Notes under the pieces: model-generated
The model's input: the letters and a program-made list of their open reading frames with translations, nothing else
Told to the model about the DNA's origin: nothing
Databases searched by the model: none
Made by a program: the position numbers and the translations under genes
Shown here: positions 31,878-39,213 of the stretch, piece by piece
Layout: the number at the start of each line of letters is the position of its first letter
How positions within the stretch are numbered: position 1 is the first letter of the stretch
Assembly (NCBI GenBank): GCA_964599885.1
Contig: CAZRHH010000001.1
Location: 85,745-149,744 of the forward strand
Origin: CAZRHH01 sp964599885
GTDB taxonomy: Bacteria > Chloroflexota > Dehalococcoidia > DSTF01 > JACRBR01
Length of the DNA stretch: 64,000 nt
Direction: 5' to 3'

Positions 31878-32387
31878 TCAGGCGCCTGATGCGGCGAGCG
31901 ACGCCGCGCGGTTCGTGACGTTGGCGGTCGCGCCGGGGAAGAGGCTACGCACAGGCTTCAGAATGATGTTCGTCTCCGCCTTCACGATGCCCGGGATCGC
32001 GGCCAGCGTTTGCGTCATGAACGTCGTGAGTTCGTCGTTACCGGGGAAGAATGCAAGCACGATGATGTCGGCGTTGCCCGTCGTGTAGCCGACGTATACG
32101 ACGCCCTGCGCGCCGGCAATCTGCTCGGCGATATCGGTGATGCGCGCCAGTTCGCCGGAGATACTGATCACCGCGGCAGTGTTCAATCCGAGCCGGGCAG
32201 GGTTCGTGACGCCAACGATGCGCAGGACATCGTCGCGGATTAGGCGTTCGATGCGGTTGCGGACGGTGCCTTCGGAGACGCCGACAGATTCCGCGATCTC
32301 GCGGTTCGTGGCGCGGCCGTTTTCCTCGAGGATGCTGAGAATGTGGTGATCGATTGCGTCCGGCTTCTGAAACGTCAACGCGAGCAC
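31878..32387 (-). CDS. Lrp/AsnC-family transcriptional regulator
   Basis: The 169-residue product has the AsnC-type winged HTH at the N-terminus (DAIDHHILSILEENGRATNR; IAESVGVSEGTVRNRIERLI), followed by the RAM ligand-binding/oligomerisation domain (~70-145, YVGYTTGNADIIVLAFFPGN). Members form octamers and respond to amino acids. It heads the operon with the cupin and beta-lactamase-like genes and has its own good promoter (32413-32442), so it may control this operon and the divergent substrate-binding protein gene. Confidence 0.88.
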   Translation of the reverse strand: MLALTFQKPDAIDHHILSILEENGRATNREIAESVGVSEGTVRNRIERLIRDDVLRIVGVTNPARLGLNTAAVISISGELARITDIAEQIAGAQGVVYVGYTTGNADIIVLAFFPGNDELTTFMTQTLAAIPGIVKAETNIILKPVRSLFPGATANVTNRAASLAASGA

Positions 32388-32412
32388 CTTTCACTGCCGG
32401 TTTCGTTACGGA

Positions 32413-32442
32413 ACGATAGGCCCGCTCTCTCGGCAGTGTCAA
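32413..32442 (-). promoter_or_regulatory. Sigma-70-type promoter of the Lrp-cupin-hydrolase operon
   Basis: On the minus strand TTGACA (32437-32442) and TATCGT (32413-32418) are 18 bp apart, leaving a leader of ~20 bases before the ATG at 32387. A second, divergent TTGACA lies on + at 32473-32478, but its -10 is poor. Confidence 0.6.
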
Positions 32443-32569
32443 GCAGCGGCTCGCGCCGATCGCGGCGTTTTCTTGACACCCACGGCGCGATGCGGATGAA
32501 TGATGCCGCTTCTATGAACGAACAGTCCATTTGGATCTCCGCCGCGCGTCCAGCTCGCGATTGGCGCGC

Positions 32570-34240
32570 ATGACGCCCTATTCCGGGCAAGGCGCACCCT
32601 CGTGGCGGCTGTCGCGGCGGCGCGCGCTGATCGGCGCTGCGGCGAGTACGCTGGCGTTCGGCATCGGCGGCTGTGATTTCGGCGACGACGGCGTCCGGCC
32701 GCCGACGCCCGAGGCGCCACGGCGCGGCGGCACGCTTCGTACCGGCACGTCGCTGCCGTTGTCGTACGGACTCGATCCCCAAGTCGAAGCGGCGACTGGA
32801 TTGGCGATCGTGCCCCGCGTTTACGGGTATCTCCTGCACGTCGATCCGCGGGACGAATCGCTGGTGTATGACCACGCGGTCAACGTCCAACAACCCGATG
32901 ACGAGACGTACATCTTTACGTTGCGCGATGGGCTCGCATTTCACGACGTCGCGCCGGCGTTCGGACGCGCTGTCACGCCGCAGGACGTGGCGCGATCGAT
33001 CGAGCGGTATCGCGACAACCCGCTCGTCGTAAGCAAAGCGTGGCACAAGACGATACTCGATCGCGTCGAGACGCCGCCTGATGGCACGATCGTGGTGAAG
33101 ACGCGCGGTGTAAACGTCTACTCGCTTCATGAAATCGGCGGACTGCGCAGCGGTGCGATTATCCCCGTCGAGGCGATCGATGACGATCTCGATCTGACAC
33201 GCGGAAGCGCCGGCAGCGGTCCGTTCGTGGCGGGGCGCGTCGACTTCGACGAAGGCGTGCGAATCACCTCAAACGACGCGTACTATCGCGACGGCATTCC
33301 GTATCTCGACGCGATGGAGTGGCTGCTCTTCGACACCGACGACGAAAAAATGACGGCTCTGCAGGAGCGCCGCATCGACATCGCGCCGCACCGCGATAAA
33401 GCGGAGGCGGAAGCCGCACGCGCGTTGTCAGGCGACCTCAACGTCGCGGCTGAGGACAGCCTCTCGTACCTGTCGATCGGACTGCGCGTGGATCGCGCGC
33501 CGTTCAACGACGTGCGCGTGCGGAAGGCGATCGACATCTGCATCGACCGAGAGGCGTTGATCCGCGAGATCGCCTTTGGCGACGGCGACGTGCTGGGGCC
33601 GGTGAATCCGCACATGGCCGACGGCTACTGGTCGCTACCGCGGAGCGAAATTGTTGCCGCCTTCGAGGGCGCAATGCCAATCGAAGAGCGGCGCGCAGAA
33701 GCGCGCAAACTGCTTGACGCGGCGGGCGCTGCGGACGCCACGATCTCGCTGCAGGTGGCGGATGTGCCGCAACTGCGCGATGTGGCGTCGTTCATCGCCG
33801 ATCAACTCGGCCGGATCGGACTGACCGTCGTGTTGCAACCGCTGGATCTGTTCGCGTGGTTCGTCGCCTTCCGGCGCGGTGACTTCGAGGCGACGCTGAT
33901 CAGCCATCAGCCGTACGAGACACCTGACGTGCCGACACGGCTCTATGAGAGCGGCGGCGTCGACGGTAGCGGCAACGTCTTCGGCTTCGCGGATCCGGAG
34001 ATCGATGCGCTGATCGAGCGTTCGTGGACGGAGACGGACCGCGAGACGCGTCTCGAGACGCTGCTGTCGGCGCAGCGGCTGATGATCGAGGCGCGGCCGA
34101 TGGTGCATTTGTTCACGGGCACCGGCTATTCGTCGGCGTGGCCGTATGTGCGCGACCGCAAGCCGGAGCTCGTCGGGAGCCTGGCGCAGTACAACTACGA
34201 GCAGTGGCTGGCGCTGCCCGCCGAGGAACGGCCGACGTAG
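32570..34240 (+). CDS. ABC transporter substrate-binding lipoprotein, family 5 (peptide/nickel type), Tat signal
   Basis: From the ATG at 32570 the product has 556 residues (a TTG at 32531 would add 13). The N-terminus has a twin-arginine motif SRRRALIGAA and a lipobox GIGGC, so it is exported folded and lipid-anchored. The mature part shows the SBP_bac_5 signature: LRTGTSLPLSYGLDPQVEAA, VYGYLLHVDPRDESLVYD, FTLRDGLAFHD, and AIDICIDREALIREIAFGDG. It binds oligopeptides or similar ligands outside the cell for ABC import. No permease or ATPase genes are adjacent, so the importer must be encoded elsewhere. The gene is divergent from the Lrp operon. Confidence 0.88.
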   Translation: MTPYSGQGAPSWRLSRRRALIGAAASTLAFGIGGCDFGDDGVRPPTPEAPRRGGTLRTGTSLPLSYGLDPQVEAATGLAIVPRVYGYLLHVDPRDESLVYDHAVNVQQPDDETYIFTLRDGLAFHDVAPAFGRAVTPQDVARSIERYRDNPLVVSKAWHKTILDRVETPPDGTIVVKTRGVNVYSLHEIGGLRSGAIIPVEAIDDDLDLTRGSAGSGPFVAGRVDFDEGVRITSNDAYYRDGIPYLDAMEWLLFDTDDEKMTALQERRIDIAPHRDKAEAEAARALSGDLNVAAEDSLSYLSIGLRVDRAPFNDVRVRKAIDICIDREALIREIAFGDGDVLGPVNPHMADGYWSLPRSEIVAAFEGAMPIEERRAEARKLLDAAGAADATISLQVADVPQLRDVASFIADQLGRIGLTVVLQPLDLFAWFVAFRRGDFEATLISHQPYETPDVPTRLYESGGVDGSGNVFGFADPEIDALIERSWTETDRETRLETLLSAQRLMIEARPMVHLFTGTGYSSAWPYVRDRKPELVGSLAQYNYEQWLALPAEERPT

Positions 34241-34261
34241 GTTGACGGCTTCGCGTTCGCA

Positions 34262-34291
34262 TTGACATTCGCGCACGCGCGTCCATAGAAT
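34262..34291 (+). promoter_or_regulatory. Sigma-70 promoter of tRNA-Asp
   Basis: TTGACA (34262-34267) and TAGAAT (34286-34291) are 18 bp apart. The start near 34298 is ~50 bases upstream of the mature tRNA. A terminator-like hairpin (34303-34335) lies inside this leader. Confidence 0.65.
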
Positions 34292-34302
34292 GACTCCGCC
34301 CG

Positions 34303-34335
34303 AAGACGCCACCGAGGCTCCGTTTCGGGCGTCTT
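34303..34335 (+). terminator. Terminator-like hairpin between the substrate-binding protein gene and tRNA-Asp
   Basis: AAGACGCC (34303-34310) pairs with GGCGTCTT (34328-34335) around a 17-base loop, followed by only a short T/C tail. It could end the upstream lipoprotein transcript. It also lies downstream of the tRNA promoter, so it must be weak or be opened by processing. Confidence 0.4.
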
Positions 34336-34346
34336 TCACATCGCGC

Positions 34347-34423
34347 GGCCCCGTGGTGTAGCGGTCTAACATGCCACCCTGTCACGGTGGAGATCGAGGG
34401 TTCGAATCCCTTCGGGGTCGCCA
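34347..34423 (+). tRNA. tRNA-Asp (anticodon GTC), CCA encoded
   Basis: The cloverleaf is complete. Acceptor GGCCCCG pairs with CGGGGTC (one G-U). The D arm contains TGGTGTAGCGG. The anticodon stem CCACC pairs with GGTGG around loop CTGTCAC, giving anticodon GTC. The T arm is GAGGG-TTCGAAT-CCCTT. G precedes an encoded CCA. An accessory-looking gene set follows at its 3' end. Confidence 0.95.
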
Positions 34424-34445
34424 CTTCCAGTTTGCCTTGCAACGG

Positions 34446-34763
34446 ATGTCCGAGGAACTCGTGGGACTTCCCATTCCTAAGAGCGGCAAAGCGTATCCCG
34501 GTTGGGCGTTTAAGCCTGTTCCGCGAGAAGCCGCAGGCTTCGTCGTGACGACCGGTCCCGACAACAGCCCGATCCCCGATCCAAAGCCTCGAGTCCACGT
34601 CGCCGCCGGGAATGGCTTAACCATGTGTGGAATCGACACTCAGTCGCCGCCGCGCGGTCATCGGACCTACGGGCTTCAGAATGTGGTGATGGCTCGCATC
34701 CCCGAGCCGCGCACGGCGCCACCGCGTGCGGGCCAAGAATTCGTTCTTTGCTCGAAGTGCTAA
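34446..34763 (+). CDS. Hypothetical small protein downstream of tRNA-Asp
   Basis: A 105-residue frame starts at ATG 34446 (MSEELVGLPIPKSGKAYPGW) and ends with QEFVLCSKC. It contains VHVAAGNGLTMCGIDTQSPP and a C-terminal CxxC. Composition is protein-like rather than a GC-rich chance frame, but there is no clear ribosome site and no family I recognise. If not coding, this ~400-base stretch between the tRNA and the convergent nuclease gene is otherwise empty. Confidence 0.4.
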   Translation: MSEELVGLPIPKSGKAYPGWAFKPVPREAAGFVVTTGPDNSPIPDPKPRVHVAAGNGLTMCGIDTQSPPRGHRTYGLQNVVMARIPEPRTAPPRAGQEFVLCSKC

Positions 34764-34830
34764 TGGCTTAGTCAAGGTTCTGCCAACCAGTTTTGGGACG
34801 ACGCTCCGCGTCCGTCGTTGCCACGACGAC

Positions 34831-35688
34831 CTAGTTCGCGTTGAGCCCGACGGCTCGGCTGCCGAGCTTCTGCTTGTACAACCGCTCCCAGTTGAGCACC
34901 TCGTTGTGCGTCGCCGTTCGGGGCAATATTTGGAGGATCGAGTAGGAGAACGCTTCTGGATACCCTTTGTCGTCCGACATGAGTTTTCGGAGCAGCAGAT
35001 TTCCCCCGTGCCCGCTGCGTGCGTACCCAGCCCAGCGACCCCAGAATCCATCCACGCCATGCGCGGATCCGACGTATTGCGCTCCCGTCGTCGTTGCGAG
35101 AATCAAGTACACGCCCGCGACGGCGCTCAGGCGAGCACGCCACTCCTTGTTGGCCTCTGGGTCGCTACAGAGGTACACAAGCTCTGAGCGGGTCAGGGTG
35201 AATCCGAGGTAGTCAGTGAAGGGACGCAGAAGCTGACCCGCTGGCAGCATCTCGATCACGCGCTTGTTCGTCGCCCACTGCACCCACGCTAGTGTCCCGG
35301 CGCCCCAGTCGACGACAACGCGATTCTCAAGCTCCTCGAAGCCATTCAACCGTCGCAAATCGTAGTGGTACCCCGACCCGCCTGCCCACTCGTGCGGCAT
35401 CCCCAAAGGTAATTTCGGTTTGCCCGCGAACGGCTGGCACGTCACAACCTCGTAGACGCCCTCCAGCCGTGCCCGCGTCCCGCCGAGACCTACGAATGCC
35501 ACAACGACGTCGGCCTTTGCAAACACAGGTTTGCCTTGATAGGACTGGTACGTTTCCAGCCATCCGCGCCGCAAGAAGTCGTGCACATCTACGCGAGCGT
35601 CTTTGTGACGCACGAACTTGATCCGCCTCGTCACGTCGAGACCCTTGAGTTGCAGGAGGTCGAGGATCCCGATCTCACTGTCTGACAT
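34831..35688 (-). CDS. GIY-YIG nuclease-family protein
   Basis: The ATG at 35688 has GGAGG nine bases upstream; the product has 285 residues. The C-terminal ~95 residues form a GIY-YIG domain: AGVYLILATTTGAQYVGSA (the GIY and YIG strands read GVY and YVG), WGRWAGYARSGHGGN with the catalytic Arg, and LNWERLYKQKLGS with the metal-binding Glu and helix. The N-terminal part (VDVHDFLRRGWLETYQSYQG; FAKADVVVAFVGLGGTRARL) is a separate domain, probably for DNA or partner recognition, similar in layout to stand-alone phage or defence GIY-YIG nucleases. No methyltransferase is adjacent. Its place beside tRNA-Asp and a toxin-antitoxin pair marks an accessory region. Confidence 0.75.
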   Translation of the reverse strand: MSDSEIGILDLLQLKGLDVTRRIKFVRHKDARVDVHDFLRRGWLETYQSYQGKPVFAKADVVVAFVGLGGTRARLEGVYEVVTCQPFAGKPKLPLGMPHEWAGGSGYHYDLRRLNGFEELENRVVVDWGAGTLAWVQWATNKRVIEMLPAGQLLRPFTDYLGFTLTRSELVYLCSDPEANKEWRARLSAVAGVYLILATTTGAQYVGSAHGVDGFWGRWAGYARSGHGGNLLLRKLMSDDKGYPEAFSYSILQILPRTATHNEVLNWERLYKQKLGSRAVGLNAN

Positions 35689-35815
35689 TGCTTCGTGCCT
35701 CCTGCGTACGCCGCCACCGGTCTCACTCCGCCGGAGTGGGATTATCACTCGGCCAGCCCGTTGCTGCCCGTCGGGAGGTTCGGGACGCGGGTTCCGCGGC
35801 AGTGGCGAAGTGCGG

Positions 35816-35837
35816 TACTGACCAGTATAATGACCAT
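35816..35837 (+). promoter_or_regulatory. Toxin-antitoxin promoter with overlapping operator; transcript probably leaderless
   Basis: A perfect -10 TATAAT (35826-35831) lies seven bases before the antitoxin ATG (35838), so transcription would begin at or within a base or two of the start codon. The inverted repeat TACTGACCAGTA (35816-35827) overlaps the -10, and CCAGTA (35822-35827) recurs inverted as TACTGG at about 35848-35853. These are fitting sites for autoregulation by the antitoxin. The -35 is weak. Confidence 0.6.
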
Positions 35838-36065
35838 ATGACCAGAGTACTGGCGGTTACCGAAGTGAAGGCGAAGCTCCTCGCCCTGCTCGACGATGTC
35901 GAGGCGGGGGAGGACATCGAGATCACGAGGCACGGGGTTACCGTAGCGCGCCTCACTTCCGCTCGCGGACCTCACGCGCTGAAGGATCGATTCGCCGGGA
36001 TCGTGGTGAGCTCGGCTGTCGATTACGACCTGTTCAGCACGGGTGTGCGCTGGAATGTCGAGTGA
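35838..36065 (+). CDS. Antitoxin of the Phd/YefM type
   Basis: The 75-residue product opens MTRVLAVTEVKAKLLALLDD with VEAGEDIEITRHGVTVARL, the classic Phd/YefM N-terminal DNA-binding fold (EVKAKLLALLDDVEAGEDI pattern with ITRHG). The C-terminal half (DRFAGIVVSSAVDYDLFSTG) would wrap the toxin. The TGA overlaps the toxin's GTG (GTGA), ensuring coupled synthesis. It neutralises the PIN toxin and probably represses the shared promoter through the inverted repeats upstream. Confidence 0.85.
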   Translation: MTRVLAVTEVKAKLLALLDDVEAGEDIEITRHGVTVARLTSARGPHALKDRFAGIVVSSAVDYDLFSTGVRWNVE

Positions 36066-36454
36066 CGACGGTACTACTCGACTCGCATGTACTGCTCTGG
36101 TGGTCATCGGACTCCACGCGACTCAGCAAGCCGGCAGTCCGCGCGATTTCCCGGGCCGATGAGCTGGCAGTGGCGTCGATCACCTGGTTCGAACTCGCCT
36201 GGCTCGCGCAGCACGGGCGGATTAAGGCGCCGATTCCGGTCCAATCGTGGCTCGATGCCCTTTCCCACGACGTACGAACTGTTTGCGTAACGCCCGCGAT
36301 CGCCGCCACGGCGGTGTCGTTGCCAAGCTCGTTCGCCAGCGATCCTGCGGACCGCCTGATCTACGCGACGGCGATCGAGCAGGGGTGGCCGCTCGTCACG
36401 AAGGACGAGCGACTTCGTGGCCACAAATACCCGAGGAAGATCACCGTCTGGTGA
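36062..36454 (+). CDS. VapC-type PIN-domain ribonuclease toxin
   Basis: The GTG start is in a GTGA overlap with the antitoxin. The 130-residue PIN domain has the acidic quartet Asp7 (VLLDSHVLLWW), Glu44 (ITWFELAWLA), Asp97 (DPADRLIYATA) and Asp115 (LVTKDERL), which binds Mg2+/Mn2+ for RNA cleavage. VapC toxins cut tRNAs or rRNA to stop translation when the antitoxin is degraded. Pairing of a Phd-fold antitoxin with a PIN toxin is common. Lying downstream of tRNA-Asp and beside a nuclease gene, it may stabilise this accessory segment. Confidence 0.88.
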   Translation: MTTVLLDSHVLLWWSSDSTRLSKPAVRAISRADELAVASITWFELAWLAQHGRIKAPIPVQSWLDALSHDVRTVCVTPAIAATAVSLPSSFASDPADRLIYATAIEQGWPLVTKDERLRGHKYPRKITVW

Positions 36455-36678
36455 CGATCGCGCACGTGGTCAGAACCGCCCCTGGACACTAGACGGTGGT
36501 GAGCGCGCTATCGCGACGGGAGATCGGCGTGATTGAGACGATCGATCTGACGCGCGCGCGCCATCGCGACAAGACAGGTTCCAGCCCGAAGCTCGCCGGG
36601 TGATGTGGCCGATGGCACTCCGGCACGCTCGAACGTACAATCGGCTCACATCCGGCCGCACAATCGAGGGAGTTAGGC

Positions 36679-37242
36679 ATGTTCGTTGCATCATTGCAGA
36701 ACCGAATCCGTGCGTTGAATGAACTCTGGCAGCGCGCCGTCTCCGATATGACGCTGGAACACGTCAATCACCATGAGCGCGCCGGTGTGCTGCCGATTGC
36801 GTTCAGCCTCAGCCACTACATCCGGGCGCAGGATCAATCGATCAGCGGTCCGTTTCTGCGCGAGCCGACGGCGTGGGATGCGGGCGGCTGGGCGGCGAAG
36901 ATCGGCGTCAGCGTCGATCGCCTGGGGCGCGAGGAGTCCGTCGAAGAGATGGAAATCATGAGCTTCAGCGACTTCGGCGCGTGGCGTTCGTATCAGACCG
37001 CCGTGATCGCTCGCACTGATGGCGTGCTGGCGTCGCTGACGGAGGACGTGCTCGCCGAGGTGCTGATGCCGAAGCTGCCGCCGAACATGCAGCAGATCTT
37101 CTGCGCGATGGTCATCGGCCCGGATGCGCCGCTGCGGAAACTCGACGTGCTGGAGTGCTTCGTCTACCAGCACGGTCTGCGGCATATGGGCGAGATCGAG
37201 CACGGCCGGGCGCTCGTTGGCCTCAAGGGCATGACAAGCTGA
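36679..37242 (+). CDS. DinB-fold protein, paralogue of the 13.7-kb gene
   Basis: The 187-residue product is preceded by GAGGGAG. It has the DinB layout: His in FSLSHYIRAQDQSI (~46), ARAL-type helices in the middle, and the C-terminal pair in VYQHGLRHMGEIEHGRALVG (HxxxH). Compared with the 13.7-kb protein the same blocks occur in the same order (SHYIRAQDQ versus WHYVRTEDN; HGLRHMGEIE versus HGYRHLGEVE). It is probably a metal-dependent thiol transferase-type enzyme or an uncharacterised member. It is a stand-alone gene 225 bp after the toxin; that spacer shows nothing else. Confidence 0.75.
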   Translation: MFVASLQNRIRALNELWQRAVSDMTLEHVNHHERAGVLPIAFSLSHYIRAQDQSISGPFLREPTAWDAGGWAAKIGVSVDRLGREESVEEMEIMSFSDFGAWRSYQTAVIARTDGVLASLTEDVLAEVLMPKLPPNMQQIFCAMVIGPDAPLRKLDVLECFVYQHGLRHMGEIEHGRALVGLKGMTS

Positions 37243-37327
37243 CGGCTCTCCCGGCTACGGTGGAACAAGACCGGCGGGCGTAGCGTCGTATTCGCATGAG
37301 GGACTCAGTGTCCCGAGGAGGAATACG

Positions 37328-38374
37328 ATGCGTGCATTTCTTACGTTGATCGTCGTAGCCGCTCCGCTCGCCGCCGCGGCGCTGATCACGGGTCCCAGTT
37401 CGGCCAGCGCCTGCGCCGGGCTGATCGGCTCGAACGGCGCCGTCAATCTCGGCAGCACCACGACCCTCGCCGCCTATCACGACGGCATCGAACACTACGT
37501 CACGGCGTTCGAATTCCAGGGGGGCGGCGGCGAGTTCGGCACGCTGATCCCGTTGCCGGACGTGCCCTCGAAGGTCGAACGTGGCGGCGGCTGGACGTTG
37601 CAGCGGCTCGTGCGCGAGACCCAGCGCGAGTTTCCGGCAGCACTCTTCAATGCGGATTCGGCGAGCGCCGCCAAGGGCGCGGAGGTGCTTCAGCAAGTGC
37701 GCATCGACGCGCTCGACATCACCGTACTGAAGGGTGGTGGAGCCGACGTCGCGGTCTGGGCGAAAGAGCACGGCTTTCGCCTCTCGCCGGATGCGCCGGA
37801 AGTGCTCGACTTTTACGCTGAGCGCAGCCCGATCTTCCTCGCCGCCGTGTTTGATGGCGAAGCAGCCACCGCGCGCGGCCAGCAGGTCGGCGACGGCACG
37901 CCTGTTCACATCACGATTCCGACGAGCAACCCGTGGGTGCCCCTGCGCATTCTCGCGCTCGGCAAGAAGGCCGATGATCCGGTCAATGCCGAAGTGTTCC
38001 TGCTGACGGATCGCAGGCCATCACTGCTTCCCGGCCCGCGCGAAGGACTCGAACTGAGCCACAGCAAGCGCGCGACGCCGTTGCTGCTCGATGATTTGCG
38101 GACAGACGATGGCATGGGCTGGGTGCCGGAATCGGCCTGGCTGACGCAGGTGAGCATCGATAGCACGGCGTCACGAATGCGCTATGACCTCGCTGTGGAT
38201 GCGAGCGGGGAAGCGCGGCCGTCGCTCGTCGCTGCGGGGATGGCCCGCTCGGATGTCCTGCCGAGCGCCGAAGGAAGCGATTTCCCCGTGGCGTGGATCA
38301 TTGTCACCGGTCTGATCGCAGCGATCGTCGCGGCGGCCGTCAGGTACCAGACGGTTGCGGTACGACGATCGTGA
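37328..38374 (+). CDS. DUF2330 extracytoplasmic protein, membrane-anchored
   Basis: The 348-residue product has GAGGAGGAATACG before its ATG. A signal peptide (1-~30) ends near SSASACAG. The mature part has the DUF2330-type features: early CAG, a beta-rich ~250-residue domain with FGTLIPLPDVPSKVERGGGW and IPTSNPWVPLRILALG, then one transmembrane helix (~318-338) and a short basic tail (RYQTVAVRRS). The function of the family is not known. Its stop overlaps the GTG of a cupredoxin lipoprotein gene (GTGA), so the two form an operon and may both act on copper or redox chemistry at the cell surface. Confidence 0.78.
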   Translation: MRAFLTLIVVAAPLAAAALITGPSSASACAGLIGSNGAVNLGSTTTLAAYHDGIEHYVTAFEFQGGGGEFGTLIPLPDVPSKVERGGGWTLQRLVRETQREFPAALFNADSASAAKGAEVLQQVRIDALDITVLKGGGADVAVWAKEHGFRLSPDAPEVLDFYAERSPIFLAAVFDGEAATARGQQVGDGTPVHITIPTSNPWVPLRILALGKKADDPVNAEVFLLTDRRPSLLPGPREGLELSHSKRATPLLLDDLRTDDGMGWVPESAWLTQVSIDSTASRMRYDLAVDASGEARPSLVAAGMARSDVLPSAEGSDFPVAWIIVTGLIAAIVAAAVRYQTVAVRRS

Positions 38375-38790
38375 AGCGCGCGCGTGCCCTGCTGGCATTG
38401 CCAGCGCTGGCGGGACTCCTGCTCGGCTCGAGTAGCTGCGGTGGCGGGGACGCCGTGGCAGCCACCGAAACGACCGTGGCGATGCACTTCTCGCGCTTTG
38501 CCGCGACTCTGGACATCGTGCGCGCGGGCGTACCGGTGACGATCACGCTTCGCAATGATGATCCGATCGACCACGAATGGATCGTGGGCACGGACGCGGT
38601 ACACGCTACTCACCGCACGGGCGCCGAACCGCTCCACGCGACGCGCCCCAGTGAAGTTACGGTGCCGGCGCTATCCACGCGGGTGACGACGATCACGTTC
38701 AGGAAAGCCGGTGCGTACACGTACATCTGTCACCTGCCTGGCCACGAGGCGTACGGCATGGTCGGCGTGCTGCAGGTGGTCGAGGGCTAA
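38371..38790 (+). CDS. Cupredoxin lipoprotein (type 1 copper)
   Basis: The GTG at 38371 overlaps the previous TGA (GTGA). The 139-residue product has a lipoprotein signal with Cys23 (LLLGSSSC). The single cupredoxin domain carries a full type 1 copper set: His68 (DPIDHEW), Cys120, His125 and Met130 in the plastocyanin spacing C-x(4)-H-x(4)-M (ICHLPGHEAYGM). Such proteins shuttle electrons at the outer face of the membrane. Coupling to a DUF2330 protein suggests a joint function. The first kilobases of the window also concern copper and cytochrome c, but they are far away. Confidence 0.88.
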   Translation: MKRARALLALPALAGLLLGSSSCGGGDAVAATETTVAMHFSRFAATLDIVRAGVPVTITLRNDDPIDHEWIVGTDAVHATHRTGAEPLHATRPSEVTVPALSTRVTTITFRKAGAYTYICHLPGHEAYGMVGVLQVVEG

Positions 38791-38830
38791 CGCATCGCCG
38801 CACAGCGAACGACCCGGGACGAATAAAACA

Positions 38831-38877
38831 GGTACATTTTGTACCGCTATTCCTGTTGACACCGCTGTCAAGTTGAA
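38831..38877 (+). promoter_or_regulatory. Palindromic operator-like elements and candidate promoter before the beta-helix gene
   Basis: Two perfect inverted repeats lie close together: GGTACA-TTT-TGTACC (38831-38845) and TTGACA-CCGC-TGTCAA (38856-38871). The left arm of the second is a consensus -35, with a weak -10 (TAAGCT) 17 bp downstream, so a bound repressor would block the promoter. The rest of the 424-base spacer up to 39213 holds a 16-bp palindrome (AGACGCATATGCGTCT, 39137-39152) but no gene that I can support. Confidence 0.5.
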
Positions 38878-39213
38878 CTAAGCTCGCTCCGCTGATGACT
38901 CGCTACCGAACCCCCATCGGCAGCAATAGTCGGATCGCACCCCCCGCAACCGACACGAAGCTCACCCCGCAGGCTGGCGGATGAGTCGCTGCGACACGCG
39001 TTGTCGCCGCGACATGCATTTAATTCCGGACACCTAAACGACGGCAAGCGCGTGAGGGAGGGCAATCGTTCGCGCGCCGTACGCACGCGTTCCGCGCAGA
39101 CGATCACGATAACGCTGGTTATGTCATGCGTGCCGCAGACGCATATGCGTCTCAGGCCCGCGTCCAAGATCACGGCGTAGACGGCACAAGCAAGAGGGAA
39201 GGGGAGCACACGC

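Noticed and set aside
34347..36700. Attachment-site repeat of the tRNA-Asp 3' end
   Set aside because: I looked for a second copy of the GGTTCGAATCCC region in the following 2.3 kb and found none, and there is no integrase gene nearby.
38790..39213. A known riboswitch in the leader of the beta-helix gene
   Set aside because: No conserved core of the common classes (TPP, cobalamin, SAM, c-di-GMP) could be matched by eye; only simple palindromes are present.
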